Shown here one piece after another: positions 25,016 through 32,968 of a DNA stretch of 64,000 nucleotides. The position numbers were made by a program, and so were the translations under genes. The notes under the pieces were generated by a model that was not told the origin of the DNA, did no database searches, and saw nothing but the letters and a program-made list of their open reading frames with translations. Origin of the DNA: Streptomyces cavernicola (GTDB taxonomy: Bacteria; Actinomycetota; Actinomycetes; Streptomycetales; Streptomycetaceae); contig NZ_JASCIQ010000036.1 in NCBI RefSeq assembly GCF_029968035.1, forward strand, positions 26,876-90,875. The letters are read 5' to 3'. Numbering within the stretch: position 1 is the first letter of the stretch; every line of letters starts with the position of its first letter.

Positions 25016-26985
25016 ACCGCTGCCGCGGCGGCCACCGCGCCGACGGGCGCACCGGCGGACGCGGGAGGCACGCCACCCGAGCCGAGCCCGCCGGCCCCAC
25101 CGTCCACGCCACCCGAGCCGAGCCCCCCTGGCCCACCAGAGTCTCCGGACCCACCGGAGTCTCCGGACCCGCCGAGCCCGCCGGGCTCACCGGCCCCACG
25201 CCCCTCCGCCGCCCAACTCGGCCCGCCCCGCGCCCCCTTGCGCGCGGCGAGCCACTGGCCGAACTGCGGCCCGGCTTCGCCGTCCGTGCCGGGCGCGGTG
25301 GACCAGCGGCCCGCCACGTGCGTCTCCGCGGGATTCGCGAAGGGCAGCGGGTCGCCGTCCGCGTCCAGGACGTCCCGGCGTACCGGGCAGTGGGAGACGA
25401 TCTCCAGGTAGAGCGCCTGGAACGCGGCGATGTTCTGCTCCACGGTGAAGAGTTCGAGCGCCCGCGCGCGGGCGGCCGCGCCCAGGCGCTCGCGGCGCTC
25501 GGGGTCGCGAAGGAGTGCCACGCACGCGTCGGCGAGCGCCTTCGGGTTGCGCGGCGGGACCACGAGCCCCGTACCGCCGATGACCTCGACGACCGCGCCG
25601 GTGTCGGTGGACACGGTCGCGCGCCCGCAGAACATCGCCTCGACGAGGCTGATCGGGAAGCCCTCGACGACGCTGGAGAGGACGACGACGCTGCCCTCCC
25701 CGTACGCGTCCGCCAGCTCGGGCGCCTCGGGGCCGCCCAACTCCTCGAAGGAGACGGGGTTGTCGCCCACCGCGTGCACGCCGTCCGCCTCGTCCGGGAA
25801 GAGCTGAGCGGCAAGGGCGCGGCAGTGCGCGAGATAGGTCTCGCCCTCCTCCCCGTGCGCCGGTACGCCGACGATCCGCAGCCGGGCCTTCGGCTCCTCC
25901 TTGCGCACCTCGGCGAACGCGTGCAGCAGACCGACCAGGTCCTTCGCGGGCTCGATCCGGCCGACCCACATCAGCGTGTCCGGGTCCGCCTGGTCCGCCC
26001 CTGCCTCGCCGACCTCCGCGAACCGGCCGGCGGCCATGCCCGGGTAGACGGTGCGCAGCTTGGCCCGCTCGGCGCCGCACTTCTCCTGCCAGCGGCGGGC
26101 GTGCGTGTTGCCCGGCGTGATGAGCGCGGCCTGCCGGTACACCTCGGCGGCGAGGCGCCCGTGGAAGGCGGCGACGAGCGCACGCGCGGGAGCGCCCCCC
26201 TGCTCGGCGGCGCCCGCGAGGTAGTGCGCGCGCAGCTGCACGCCGTACTCGGTGACGAGCAGCGGCACCCCGAAGAAGTGCTGGGCGAGCAGACCGGGCA
26301 GTGCGGCGCAGCCACCGGAGGCGGCGTGGCAAAGATCGACGGAGCCGAGCCCGCCCTCCTCGTCCTCGTACCAGTCGAGGGAGAGCGGCCGCAGCGCCTG
26401 CTCCAACTGCGCGGCCACGGCGAGGAGATCGGGCACGCGGGCCTCGTGGGCGGCGCGCGTCGCGCCGGGGGCGCGGCAGGCGCGCTCCAGGGCGCGTACG
26501 GCGGTCTCGGAGCGCAGCGCGACGGCGAGTCCGCCCTCGTCGCGGGCGAGTTCGGCGAGCCCGTAAATTGCGCTGGCGAAACGGTCCGCCACTTCCACCG
26601 AGACCGAGGCCGCCCCCTCAGCGGCACCCACACCACCCGCGCCCGCACCAGCCGCACCGCCCGCACCGCCCGTGCAGATCGCGGCGGCCAGCTCGCCGTA
26701 GTGCGCGGCGAAGCGGCGGCGCTGCCGGCGGCCGTAGGTGACACCGTCGCCGAGGAAGGCGTGGCCGCCCCCGGCGTCGTCGGCACTCCACAGCGGCGCG
26801 GTGCGCACCCGGTCGACCTGGGGCGGGAGTTCGATCCAGCCCTGCTGCTCCTGATGAGCGCTGCGGGCGAGGGCGAAGACGTCGAAGACGTGCTGCTCGA
26901 GCCCGCGCACGAGCCGGTCGCACCAGAGCCTGGCCTCACCGGTCACATACGGGTAGCCACCCTCCGTGAGCAGTCCGATGCGCAC
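24997..26985 (-). CDS. PelF-like family 4 glycosyltransferase (DUF3492)
   Basis: 662 aa from GTG 26985 (VRIGLLTEGGYPYVTGEARLW), preceded by GGGGGTG. The opening motif LLTEGGYPYV and the long N-terminal part are those of DUF3492/PelF glycosyltransferases, which polymerise hexosamine from a UDP-sugar. The GT4 C-terminal half has WVGRIEPAKDLVGLLHAF and the E-x7-E motif EGFPISLVE, with the nucleotide-binding loop TDTGAVVEVIGGTGLVVPPRNP. About 100 C-terminal residues are a Gly/Ser-rich tail ending SEGEA. It heads a run of six coupled or closely spaced minus-strand genes ending in moeZ. The donor sugar cannot be read from sequence. Confidence 0.92.
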   Translation of the reverse strand: MRIGLLTEGGYPYVTGEARLWCDRLVRGLEQHVFDVFALARSAHQEQQGWIELPPQVDRVRTAPLWSADDAGGGHAFLGDGVTYGRRQRRRFAAHYGELAAAICTGGAGGAAGAGAGGVGAAEGAASVSVEVADRFASAIYGLAELARDEGGLAVALRSETAVRALERACRAPGATRAAHEARVPDLLAVAAQLEQALRPLSLDWYEDEEGGLGSVDLCHAASGGCAALPGLLAQHFFGVPLLVTEYGVQLRAHYLAGAAEQGGAPARALVAAFHGRLAAEVYRQAALITPGNTHARRWQEKCGAERAKLRTVYPGMAAGRFAEVGEAGADQADPDTLMWVGRIEPAKDLVGLLHAFAEVRKEEPKARLRIVGVPAHGEEGETYLAHCRALAAQLFPDEADGVHAVGDNPVSFEELGGPEAPELADAYGEGSVVVLSSVVEGFPISLVEAMFCGRATVSTDTGAVVEVIGGTGLVVPPRNPKALADACVALLRDPERRERLGAAARARALELFTVEQNIAAFQALYLEIVSHCPVRRDVLDADGDPLPFANPAETHVAGRWSTAPGTDGEAGPQFGQWLAARKGARGGPSWAAEGRGAGEPGGLGGSGDSGGSGDSGGPGGLGSGGVDGGAGGLGSGGVPPASAGAPVGAVAAAAAVSEGEA

Positions 26986-27176
26986 GAGTACACCCCCGAT
27001 CTCCCTTGTGGGGGGCCGCCGTTGCTCGGTCGGCCCTGCAGCGGGACGAACGTACGCGGGGACGGCGGCGACACGATGGACAGTCGTCCGCCGCGCCACC
27101 AAAAGGGGTGAACGGTCGTAACTTTCGCGCGCGAGTAGCGTTCTGTTGCGCTACGCCGCGATTCGCTTACGGAGCG

Positions 27177-28529
27177 TCAATTCCCGGGGAAGGCCCAGGC
27201 GTTGGGGCGGCACTTGACGCCGTCGTACTCCAGGAACTTGGTCTGCTGCTGCATGACCGGCGCGAGCGCCCCGTCCTTGCTGCACATCACATGGTTGAAG
27301 CCGAGCCGGTGGCCCACTTCGTGGTTGATGAGCATCTGCCGGTACGGATGAATGGCGTCGCCGTACGTCTTCGCGCCCTGCGCCCAGCGGTAGGCGTTGA
27401 CCATGACGCGCTCGGTGGCGGCGGAGTCGCAGGAGACGTTGTCCACGGTGGTGTCGAGGCCGGACTTGGCGCACCACACGCCGGTCGTGCCCGGACTGGC
27501 GAGCGTGATCACGAAGTCGGGCTTGCCGCTGGATATCCGCTCGAAGGTCCGCCCGCCGCCGTGCGCCCAACTCCGTTCGTCGTTCAGGGTCTTCTGCACG
27601 GCCTGCGCGAACAGCTTCCCGTCGAGGCCGAGCCCCTTCTCGACGTCCACGCGGTACCGGAACTTCTGGCCGGGCCCCGGCGCCTTCTCGAAGCCACCGA
27701 TGGCCTCGAACTCCCCGCTCGCCTCCAGATCGGCCGCCAGCGGGTACTTCTCGCCCATCTTCTGCTCGTACGTCTGAGGCTTCGGCTCGGACGGCGGCGG
27801 GCGCTCGGCGTCGCGGGACGCCGAGGCCTCGACCTCGGCCTGCTCGCGCACCTCGCCGGCGTCGACTGCCCCGGGGCGCGCGTCGCCGTCCCCGCCGGTG
27901 AGCTGCACGGCGACGAGCACGGCGAGCACGGTGGTCACGGCGGCCGCGGCGATCCCGGTGACGGTGCGCGCCTTGCCGCTCTTCTCCCGTACGGCGTCCG
28001 GCTGTCCGCCGTCGGGGCCGTCGGCGGCCTCGTGGTCCCGGTCGGTGACCGCGTCGTACGGGTCGCCGGGGCCCGCGGGCCGCCTGCGCGGGGCACCGGC
28101 GGCGAACACGTCGTCGGAGTCGGGGCCGTCGTGCGGGTCGAGCCCGTCGAACGCCGCGACGTACTCCCGCCGCGGTCCCGGTACGCGAGGCTGCGCGCCG
28201 GTGACGGCAGGGTTCGGCGAGACGTACCCCGGAGTGCCCGACTCGCCCCAGGCGCCGCCCTGTTCGCGGTGCTCGGGATGCGGGCGCGGCGCTTCGGACA
28301 CGGGGCGCGCGCCCCGCCCACGAACGGCCTGGGCCTGAGGCCGAGCCTGAGTCCGGGCAGGGGCCTGGGCAGCGCTCTGGGCAGCGGTCTGGGCCTGGGG
28401 GCGGGCCTGCTCCTGCGGCTGCGCGGAGCGCCGACGGCGGCCGGGACCAGGGTTCGCCGCGGGCTGCGCGACGGGTATGGCCCCCGTGTCGGACTGCTCG
28501 GCGCCGCCGCGCCGCGAGTGCCGTCCCAC
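27177..28529 (-). CDS. DUF3152 membrane-anchored putative zinc metalloprotease
   Basis: 450 aa from GTG 28529 with GAGAGGGC upstream. Residues 1-190 are a polar, Pro/Gln/Arg-rich cytosolic region. One membrane span follows at about 193-215 (TVTGIAAAAVTTVLAVLVAVQL). The extracytoplasmic C-terminal domain is DUF3152 (FRYRVDVEKGLGLDGKLFAQAVQKTL), which contains HEVGHRLGFNH at 403-413. This is the metzincin-type HExxHxxGxxH zinc motif with His403, Glu404, His407 and His413. Secreted cysteine pairs (WCAKSG, CDSAATERV, MCSKDG) suggest disulfides. Lies 9 bp downstream of the alpha/beta hydrolase. Equivalent of M. tuberculosis Rv3207c. Proteolysis is predicted from the motif only. Confidence 0.88.
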   Translation of the reverse strand: MGRHSRRGGAEQSDTGAIPVAQPAANPGPGRRRRSAQPQEQARPQAQTAAQSAAQAPARTQARPQAQAVRGRGARPVSEAPRPHPEHREQGGAWGESGTPGYVSPNPAVTGAQPRVPGPRREYVAAFDGLDPHDGPDSDDVFAAGAPRRRPAGPGDPYDAVTDRDHEAADGPDGGQPDAVREKSGKARTVTGIAAAAVTTVLAVLVAVQLTGGDGDARPGAVDAGEVREQAEVEASASRDAERPPPSEPKPQTYEQKMGEKYPLAADLEASGEFEAIGGFEKAPGPGQKFRYRVDVEKGLGLDGKLFAQAVQKTLNDERSWAHGGGRTFERISSGKPDFVITLASPGTTGVWCAKSGLDTTVDNVSCDSAATERVMVNAYRWAQGAKTYGDAIHPYRQMLINHEVGHRLGFNHVMCSKDGALAPVMQQQTKFLEYDGVKCRPNAWAFPGN

Positions 28530-28537
28530 GCGCCCTC

Positions 28538-29506
28538 TCAGCTCCCCGAAGTCGTGTCGTGTTCCGCGAGCAGTTCACGGAAGGCCGCGGCCACCGTGTC
28601 CGGGTACTCCATCATCGCCACGTGCCCCGCCTCCGGCAGGGTCAGCAGCCGCGAGTCCCTGAAGGCCCGCGCCGCCTTCTGCGCCATGCGGTACCCCACC
28701 AGCTGGTCCCTCCCACCGTAGACGAGGAGAGTCGGTGCGAGAACCCGCTCCGCCTGCCGCCACAGACCGTGCTGCCCGCCGAGCGTGTACGCGTCCACGA
28801 TGCCACGGGCCGAGCGCGCCATCGCGTCCCAGAAGTAAGGGAGTTGAAGCCTGCGCTCCATCTCGTGCACCGCGTTCGCGAAGCCCTCGGGGCTGACCCG
28901 CGACGGGTCGCCGTAGCAGAGCCCGAGGACGCCGCGGGTGCGCTGCTCGGGCGTCCAGTCCCGGGTGAGGCGCGCGAAGAGCTGGACGACGCCGGGCACC
29001 GCGAGCAGCCCGGTGGGCACCGCCGTGCGCTGCACGCGCAGCTCGGGCAGGGCGGGCGAGACCAGCGTCAGCGTCCGCACCAGATCGGGCCGCACGGCCG
29101 CGACGCGGGTGGCGACGGCCCCGCCCATGGAGTTGCCGAAGAGGTGCACGGGCCCGCGCCCGGAGCCGTCGAGCAGGCGGATGACCGCGCGCGCGTGCCC
29201 GGTCACGGAGTAGTTGCCGTCGTCGGGCGGCGGGGACTCCCCGAAGCCCGGCAGGTCGACCGCCTCGCCGTCCACGACGTCCGCGAGCAGCGGCATCAGG
29301 TCCGACCAGTTCTGCGAGGAGCCGCCGAGCCCGTGGACGTACAGCGCGGGCGGCAGGCCCTCCGTCGCCCCCGGCCTGGAGCGGACGGACAGCGTGAGCC
29401 CCGGCAGGGTCACCGCATGCAGCCGCTCCCCCTCGGCGATCCGCACGGGCAGCGTCGCGGGGGTCACCGCGGCGGCGAGGGCTCCCGGCAGCTCGGTCGA
29501 CGACAT
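28538..29506 (-). CDS. Alpha/beta-fold hydrolase
   Basis: 322 aa cytosolic hydrolase. Features are HGLGGSSQNW (oxyanion hole), the nucleophile elbow GNSMGG, the acid region YGGRDQLVGYRMA and the base in PEAGHVAMMEYPD. The fold and size match small-ester or C-C hydrolases of the lipV/epoxide-hydrolase class, but no substrate is implied. It is 9 bp upstream of the DUF3152 gene on the same strand and divergent from the small acidic protein at 29689. Confidence 0.88.
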   Translation of the reverse strand: MSSTELPGALAAAVTPATLPVRIAEGERLHAVTLPGLTLSVRSRPGATEGLPPALYVHGLGGSSQNWSDLMPLLADVVDGEAVDLPGFGESPPPDDGNYSVTGHARAVIRLLDGSGRGPVHLFGNSMGGAVATRVAAVRPDLVRTLTLVSPALPELRVQRTAVPTGLLAVPGVVQLFARLTRDWTPEQRTRGVLGLCYGDPSRVSPEGFANAVHEMERRLQLPYFWDAMARSARGIVDAYTLGGQHGLWRQAERVLAPTLLVYGGRDQLVGYRMAQKAARAFRDSRLLTLPEAGHVAMMEYPDTVAAAFRELLAEHDTTSGS

Positions 29507-29688
29507 GGGGCAATGTTACGAGACGATCACGTGTTGGATCACGTGTTCGCCGTCACAGGGCTGACCGGCGACCGCCGCACGCCGACCGCACGACCGCATA
29601 GCGCCACGAAAGGGACTCTCCTAGGCTCTTAGAGAGAGCGGGACACTCCCTCGTGTGGAGGGCGCCCGCGCCGGAAAGGGGAGCCAGC

Positions 29689-29907
29689 ATGACTGTCGAC
29701 CCGAGCGACCCCGAGACCTTCGATCCAGAAGAGCCCGAGGCTGACCTCGACGAGGAGACCCCGGAAGCGGACGCCGCCGAGCAGCACACCGACCTGCGCC
29801 AGGAACGCGCCGAACCGCTCCCCCACTACGACCCCTCCACCGCGAACCCGGCGGACGCCGCGGAACAGGCCCGCGTCGTCGACCTGGACGAGGACGACTA
29901 CCGCTGA
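29689..29907 (+). CDS. Small acidic protein, 72 aa
   Basis: Starts at ATG 29689 with AAAGGGGAG upstream (MTVDPSDPETFDPEEPEADLDEE). Strongly acidic, low complexity, ending VVDLDEDDYR. No domain recognised; similar short acidic proteins are conserved among Streptomyces. Intrinsic disorder is likely. Confidence 0.75.
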   Translation: MTVDPSDPETFDPEEPEADLDEETPEADAAEQHTDLRQERAEPLPHYDPSTANPADAAEQARVVDLDEDDYR

Positions 29908-30161
29908 CCTGCGCCGACCTCGGCCACCACCGGGCGCGCGGCGCCGGCGTCGCGCGGGTGGTCCGCGCCCTGCACGGCCGCCCGGGATATCACCCTTTCT
30001 CGCCCCAAGACCGGCCTTGTTCCCTGTCCGCTCCGTGAAATTCTCGGTCCGCACCGCGCACACGACGGTTACCGAAAAGTACGATGGCGGCGCGGCAGCA
30101 CACCGCACACGGAACGGCCCTTGGATGCGTCAAGGCCGTGCTCAATGACATGGGAGGCGGC

Positions 30162-30809
30162 GTGACAGCCATCGAGCAGACAGATGCGGCGCGCCCGCGG
30201 GGCACGCGCCTGCCGCGCCGGGCCCGTCGCAACCAACTCCTCGGCGCCGCCCAGGAGGTCTTCGTCGCGCAGGGCTACCACTCGGCGGCCATGGACGACA
30301 TCGCGGAGCGGGCCGGCGTCAGCAAGCCGGTGCTCTACCAGCACTTCCCGGGCAAGCTCGACCTCTACCTCGCACTGCTCGACCAGCACTGCGACGCCCT
30401 GCTGCAGTCCATCCGCACGGCCCTCGCGTCCACGACGGACAACAAGCTCCGGGTCGCCGCGACGATGGACGCGTACTTCAGCTACGTGCAGGACGAGGGC
30501 GGCGCGTTCCGCCTGGTCTTCGAGTCCGACCTGACGAACGAGCCCGCGGTCCGCGAGCGCGTCGAGAAGGTCACCCTGGAGTGCGCGGAGGCGTTCGGCG
30601 AGGTGATCGCCGAGGACACCGGGCTGCCCAAGGACGAGGCGATGCTCCTCGGCGTCGGCCTCGGCGGCCTCTCGCAGGTGGTCGCGCGCTACTGGCTCTC
30701 CAGCGACAGCAAGGTCGACCGCGACAAGGCGGTGTCCCTGCTCACCTCGCTCGCCTGGCGCGGCATCGCGGGCTTCCCGCTGCACGGCACCGAGGGCCCG
30801 CAGGCCTGA
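30162..30809 (+). CDS. TetR-family transcriptional regulator
   Basis: 215 aa from GTG 30162, four bases after GGGAGG; ATG 30150 or GTG 30084 are in-frame alternatives. The N-terminal HTH is canonical: LLGAAQEVFVAQGYHSAAMDDIAERAGVSKPVLYQHFPGKLDLY. The C-terminal ligand domain is helical (AAMDAYFSYVQDEGGAFRLVFESDL). It precedes the DUF3107 gene in the same order as Rv3208-Rv3208A in mycobacteria. Target genes and effector are unknown. Confidence 0.93.
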   Translation: MTAIEQTDAARPRGTRLPRRARRNQLLGAAQEVFVAQGYHSAAMDDIAERAGVSKPVLYQHFPGKLDLYLALLDQHCDALLQSIRTALASTTDNKLRVAATMDAYFSYVQDEGGAFRLVFESDLTNEPAVRERVEKVTLECAEAFGEVIAEDTGLPKDEAMLLGVGLGGLSQVVARYWLSSDSKVDRDKAVSLLTSLAWRGIAGFPLHGTEGPQA

Positions 30810-30931
30810 CCCGAGGCGTGTTCGCTGCGAGCGTGCAGCGGCACGGCTCGCCGGTCCCCTCACCGGGCTAATGTGTGCGGAGTACGGCGCGGACGGCCGC
30901 GCACATCACTGACCGTCGGAGGGACAAAGCC

Positions 30932-31159
30932 GTGGAGGTCAAGATCGGCGTGCAGTACGCGCCCCGCGAGATCGTTCTGGAGAGCGCCCAGACGCCCGAG
31001 GAAGTCGAGAAGGCGGTGGCCGAGGCGCTGAGCGGCAAGACCGAGCTCCTCACTCTCGTGGACGACCACGGCCGCAAGGTCCTGGTTCCGGCGGACCGGC
31101 TCGCATACGTCGAGCTCGGCGAGCCGACCGCGCGCAAGGTGGGCTTCAGCGCTCTCTGA
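30932..31159 (+). CDS. DUF3107 protein, 75 aa
   Basis: Small conserved actinobacterial protein (VEVKIGVQYAPREIVLESAQTPEEV, ending TARKVGFSAL) from GTG 30932 with GGAGGGACA upstream. It looks like a compact alpha/beta domain with a Ubl-like beta start. Widespread in actinobacteria next to the TetR gene; function unknown. An upstream-extended frame lacks conservation features. Confidence 0.9.
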   Translation: MEVKIGVQYAPREIVLESAQTPEEVEKAVAEALSGKTELLTLVDDHGRKVLVPADRLAYVELGEPTARKVGFSAL

Positions 31160-31186
31160 GCACGCGAGCAAGCACAAGAAGCAGGT

Positions 31187-31230
31187 GAAGGGCGCGGCCC
31201 GGTGGAACACCCACCGGCCCGCGCCCTTCG
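31187..31230 (+). terminator. Hairpin terminator after DUF3107
   Basis: GAAGGGCGCGGCCCGGTGG pairs with CCACCGGCCCGCGCCCTTC with one mismatch and a 5-base loop. Confidence 0.8.
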
Positions 31231-31343
31231 CTGTGTCTCCGAATCCCTCCCGATCCCTCCCGCCGGATGGGGAGGATTGCATTCCGGCCACCTCGGGTAA
31301 GACGGGCTACGACCGAAGGCACCCGGCCGGCGTGGGAGGACAC

Positions 31344-31610
31344 ATGATCTTGGAGACGCTCGGCTCCGTACTGCTCGGTCTGGCCCTGGCTTGGGCCGCC
31401 GACCACCGGCTTGCCCACCGGCTCCCGGCACGGAACCTCGTCTTCGCCACCGGCGTCGCGAGCGCGCTGCTCGGCGCGTTCATCACGCACTCGGCGCTCG
31501 GTTCCGGCCACGAACTCGCGACGCTCTTCGGCGCGACGGTCCTCGGCACGGCCCTGCTGTCCCTGCTGCTCCGCCCGCAGAGCCGGAAAATCAGCCCCTC
31601 CGGCGTTTGA
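31344..31610 (+). CDS. Small membrane protein, 88 aa
   Basis: ATG 31344 follows GGGAGGA by six bases. The chain has three hydrophobic stretches (ILETLGSVLLGLALAWA, LVFATGVASALLGAFI, LFGATVLGTALLSLLL) separated by short polar loops, like GlsB/YeaQ-type small membrane proteins in size and spacing. The last residues (SRKISPSGV) are encoded by the beginning of a dispersed intergenic repeat, so the C-terminus may have been extended by repeat insertion. Function unknown. Confidence 0.7.
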   Translation: MILETLGSVLLGLALAWAADHRLAHRLPARNLVFATGVASALLGAFITHSALGSGHELATLFGATVLGTALLSLLLRPQSRKISPSGV

Positions 31611-31800
31611 GATGGGGGTCCCCCCTGCTCGAGCGAAGCCGAGAGCTTGGGGGAGGGGGTCCGGGGGCAGAGCCCCCGCAGCCGACGGCTGCCACGCGGC
31701 GGCAGCCGCATATCGGACACAGCCGGGAAGGGGCGGGGAGGGGATCAAAACCAGCCCGTCCGGCGTTTGAGGACGAGCCCGCAGGGCGATCGACGGTGAC
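31592..31800. repeat. Composite Streptomyces intergenic repeat, inverted copy of 43128-43310
   Basis: From about 31596 the sequence reads CAGCCCCTCCGGCGTTTGAG, then an inserted palindromic block (GGGGGTCCCCC ... CTTGGGGGAGGGGG), then a long segment whose reverse complement occurs at 43128-43310, including CGGACACAGCCGGGAAGGGG. It ends with CCAGCCCGTCCGGCGTTTGA and GGGCGATCG. The flanking GGGCGATCG (31784-31792) pairs with CGATCGCCC (31815-31823) and can act as a terminator. Confidence 0.85.
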
Positions 31801-31834
31801 CGAGTCGACAGCGCCGATCGCCCCGTACGAGCAC

Positions 31835-32584
31835 TTACGCCGCCAGCCCCAACGCAGCCATCCGCTTCGTGTGCGCCTCGGTGATCCGGGAGAACATCCG
31901 CCCCACCTCGGCGAGGTCGAACCCGTCGGCGACGCCGCCCACCAGCATCGTCGACAGCGCGTCCCGGTCCGCGACCACCCGCTGCGACTGCGAGAGCGCC
32001 TCGCCCATCAGCCGTCGCGCCCACAGCGCAAGGCGTCCGCCCACGCGCCGGTCGGCCTCGATGGCCGCGCGCACCTTCTCCACGGCGAAGCTGGCGTGCC
32101 CGGTGTCGTCGAGGACGGCGAGGACCAGCTTGCGGGTGTCGGAGTCGAGGCGGGCCGCGACCTCGCGGTAGAAGTCGCTCGCGATGGAGTCCCCGACGTA
32201 CGCCTTGACCAGGCCCTCGAGCCAGTCCGACGGCGCGGTCTGGCGGTGGAAGCCGTCGAGCGCCGCGACGAACGGCTCCATGGCCTCGGTCGGCTCGGCG
32301 CCGATCTCCGCGAGCCGGCCCCTGAGCTGCTCGAAGTGGTGGAACTCGGCCGACGCCATCTTCGCCAGCTCCGCCTTGTCGGCGAGCGTCGGCGCGAGCT
32401 TCGCGTCCTCCGCGAGCCGCTCGAACGCCGCGAGCTCGCCGTACGCGAGAGCGCCGAGCAGGTCGACGACGGCGGCGCGGTAGGTCGGCTCGGCGCTGGC
32501 CGTGGCCCAGTCCTGGGCGGCGATTCCGGTGGCTTCCGCCGCCGTCTCGGCGGCGGCGTCCTTGGCGTTGTCAGGCGTCTCCAT
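31835..32584 (-). CDS. Ferritin-like fold protein (MiaE-like family)
   Basis: 249 aa from ATG 32584 (METPDNAKDAAAETAAE). The helical core contains glutamate/histidine pairs of a ferritin-like di-metal site: YGELAAFERLAEDA, then KMASAEFHHFEQLRGRLAEIG, and later DTGHASFAVEKVRAAIEAD. The family (MiaE_2-like) is related to tRNA-modifying hydroxylase MiaE, but the substrate in actinobacteria is unknown. It is divergent from the DEAD-box helicase, as Rv3210c is from rhlE (Rv3211). The upstream extension past the ATG is not conserved. Confidence 0.87.
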   Translation of the reverse strand: METPDNAKDAAAETAAEATGIAAQDWATASAEPTYRAAVVDLLGALAYGELAAFERLAEDAKLAPTLADKAELAKMASAEFHHFEQLRGRLAEIGAEPTEAMEPFVAALDGFHRQTAPSDWLEGLVKAYVGDSIASDFYREVAARLDSDTRKLVLAVLDDTGHASFAVEKVRAAIEADRRVGGRLALWARRLMGEALSQSQRVVADRDALSTMLVGGVADGFDLAEVGRMFSRITEAHTKRMAALGLAA

Positions 32585-32968
32585 GCAGCGCACAATAGCC
32601 CGCCGGAACGAACACGGAAGCCCCTGGTCAGTACGCGCGGGGGCCTCTGTGTGAGCAATTCGGCCGACACGCCTGCGCGTATCCGGGGTACAGTGGTAAT
32701 GCGCCCGCCGAGTATGCATGTCAAATCGGCGGGACATCCGTATGAGGATGCCCGGTCGGTGGCCCGATCGGCTCCGACCCGACAGCCCTCCGGGCCGTAT
32801 GCATTCAGTTGCGTACGCAGGAGGGGCCCTCAGCGGCGTGACGCTCGAGCGACGGCAGTGGTCCCGTATGCCACCCGGCCTCGCGATTCAGCGGCCGGAT
32901 GCAAACCCCGGCTCGGTCACGACCCCCAGCGTTCGCCTCGCGCCGCGTCTCACAGAAGAGGCAGCACC
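32585..32968. other. 384-bp divergent promoter and leader of the DEAD-box gene
   Basis: Holds no gene I can support. A GGGGTACAGTGG segment at about 32684-32695 has a plausible -10 (TACAGT). An 8-bp perfect inverted repeat follows. The distance from there to the helicase start is over 230 bases, a long leader like those of other cold-inducible RNA helicase genes. Confidence 0.55.
32704..32733 (+). promoter_or_regulatory. Inverted repeat in the helicase leader
   Basis: CCCGCCGA (32704-32711) pairs exactly with TCGGCGGG (32726-32733) around an AT-rich 14-base loop containing ATGCATG. It could be an operator or an RNA hairpin just after the suspected promoter. Confidence 0.5.

Noticed and set aside
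31592..31800. Insertion sequence
   Set aside because: No transposase, no target duplication visible; fits the dispersed Streptomyces intergenic repeat type.
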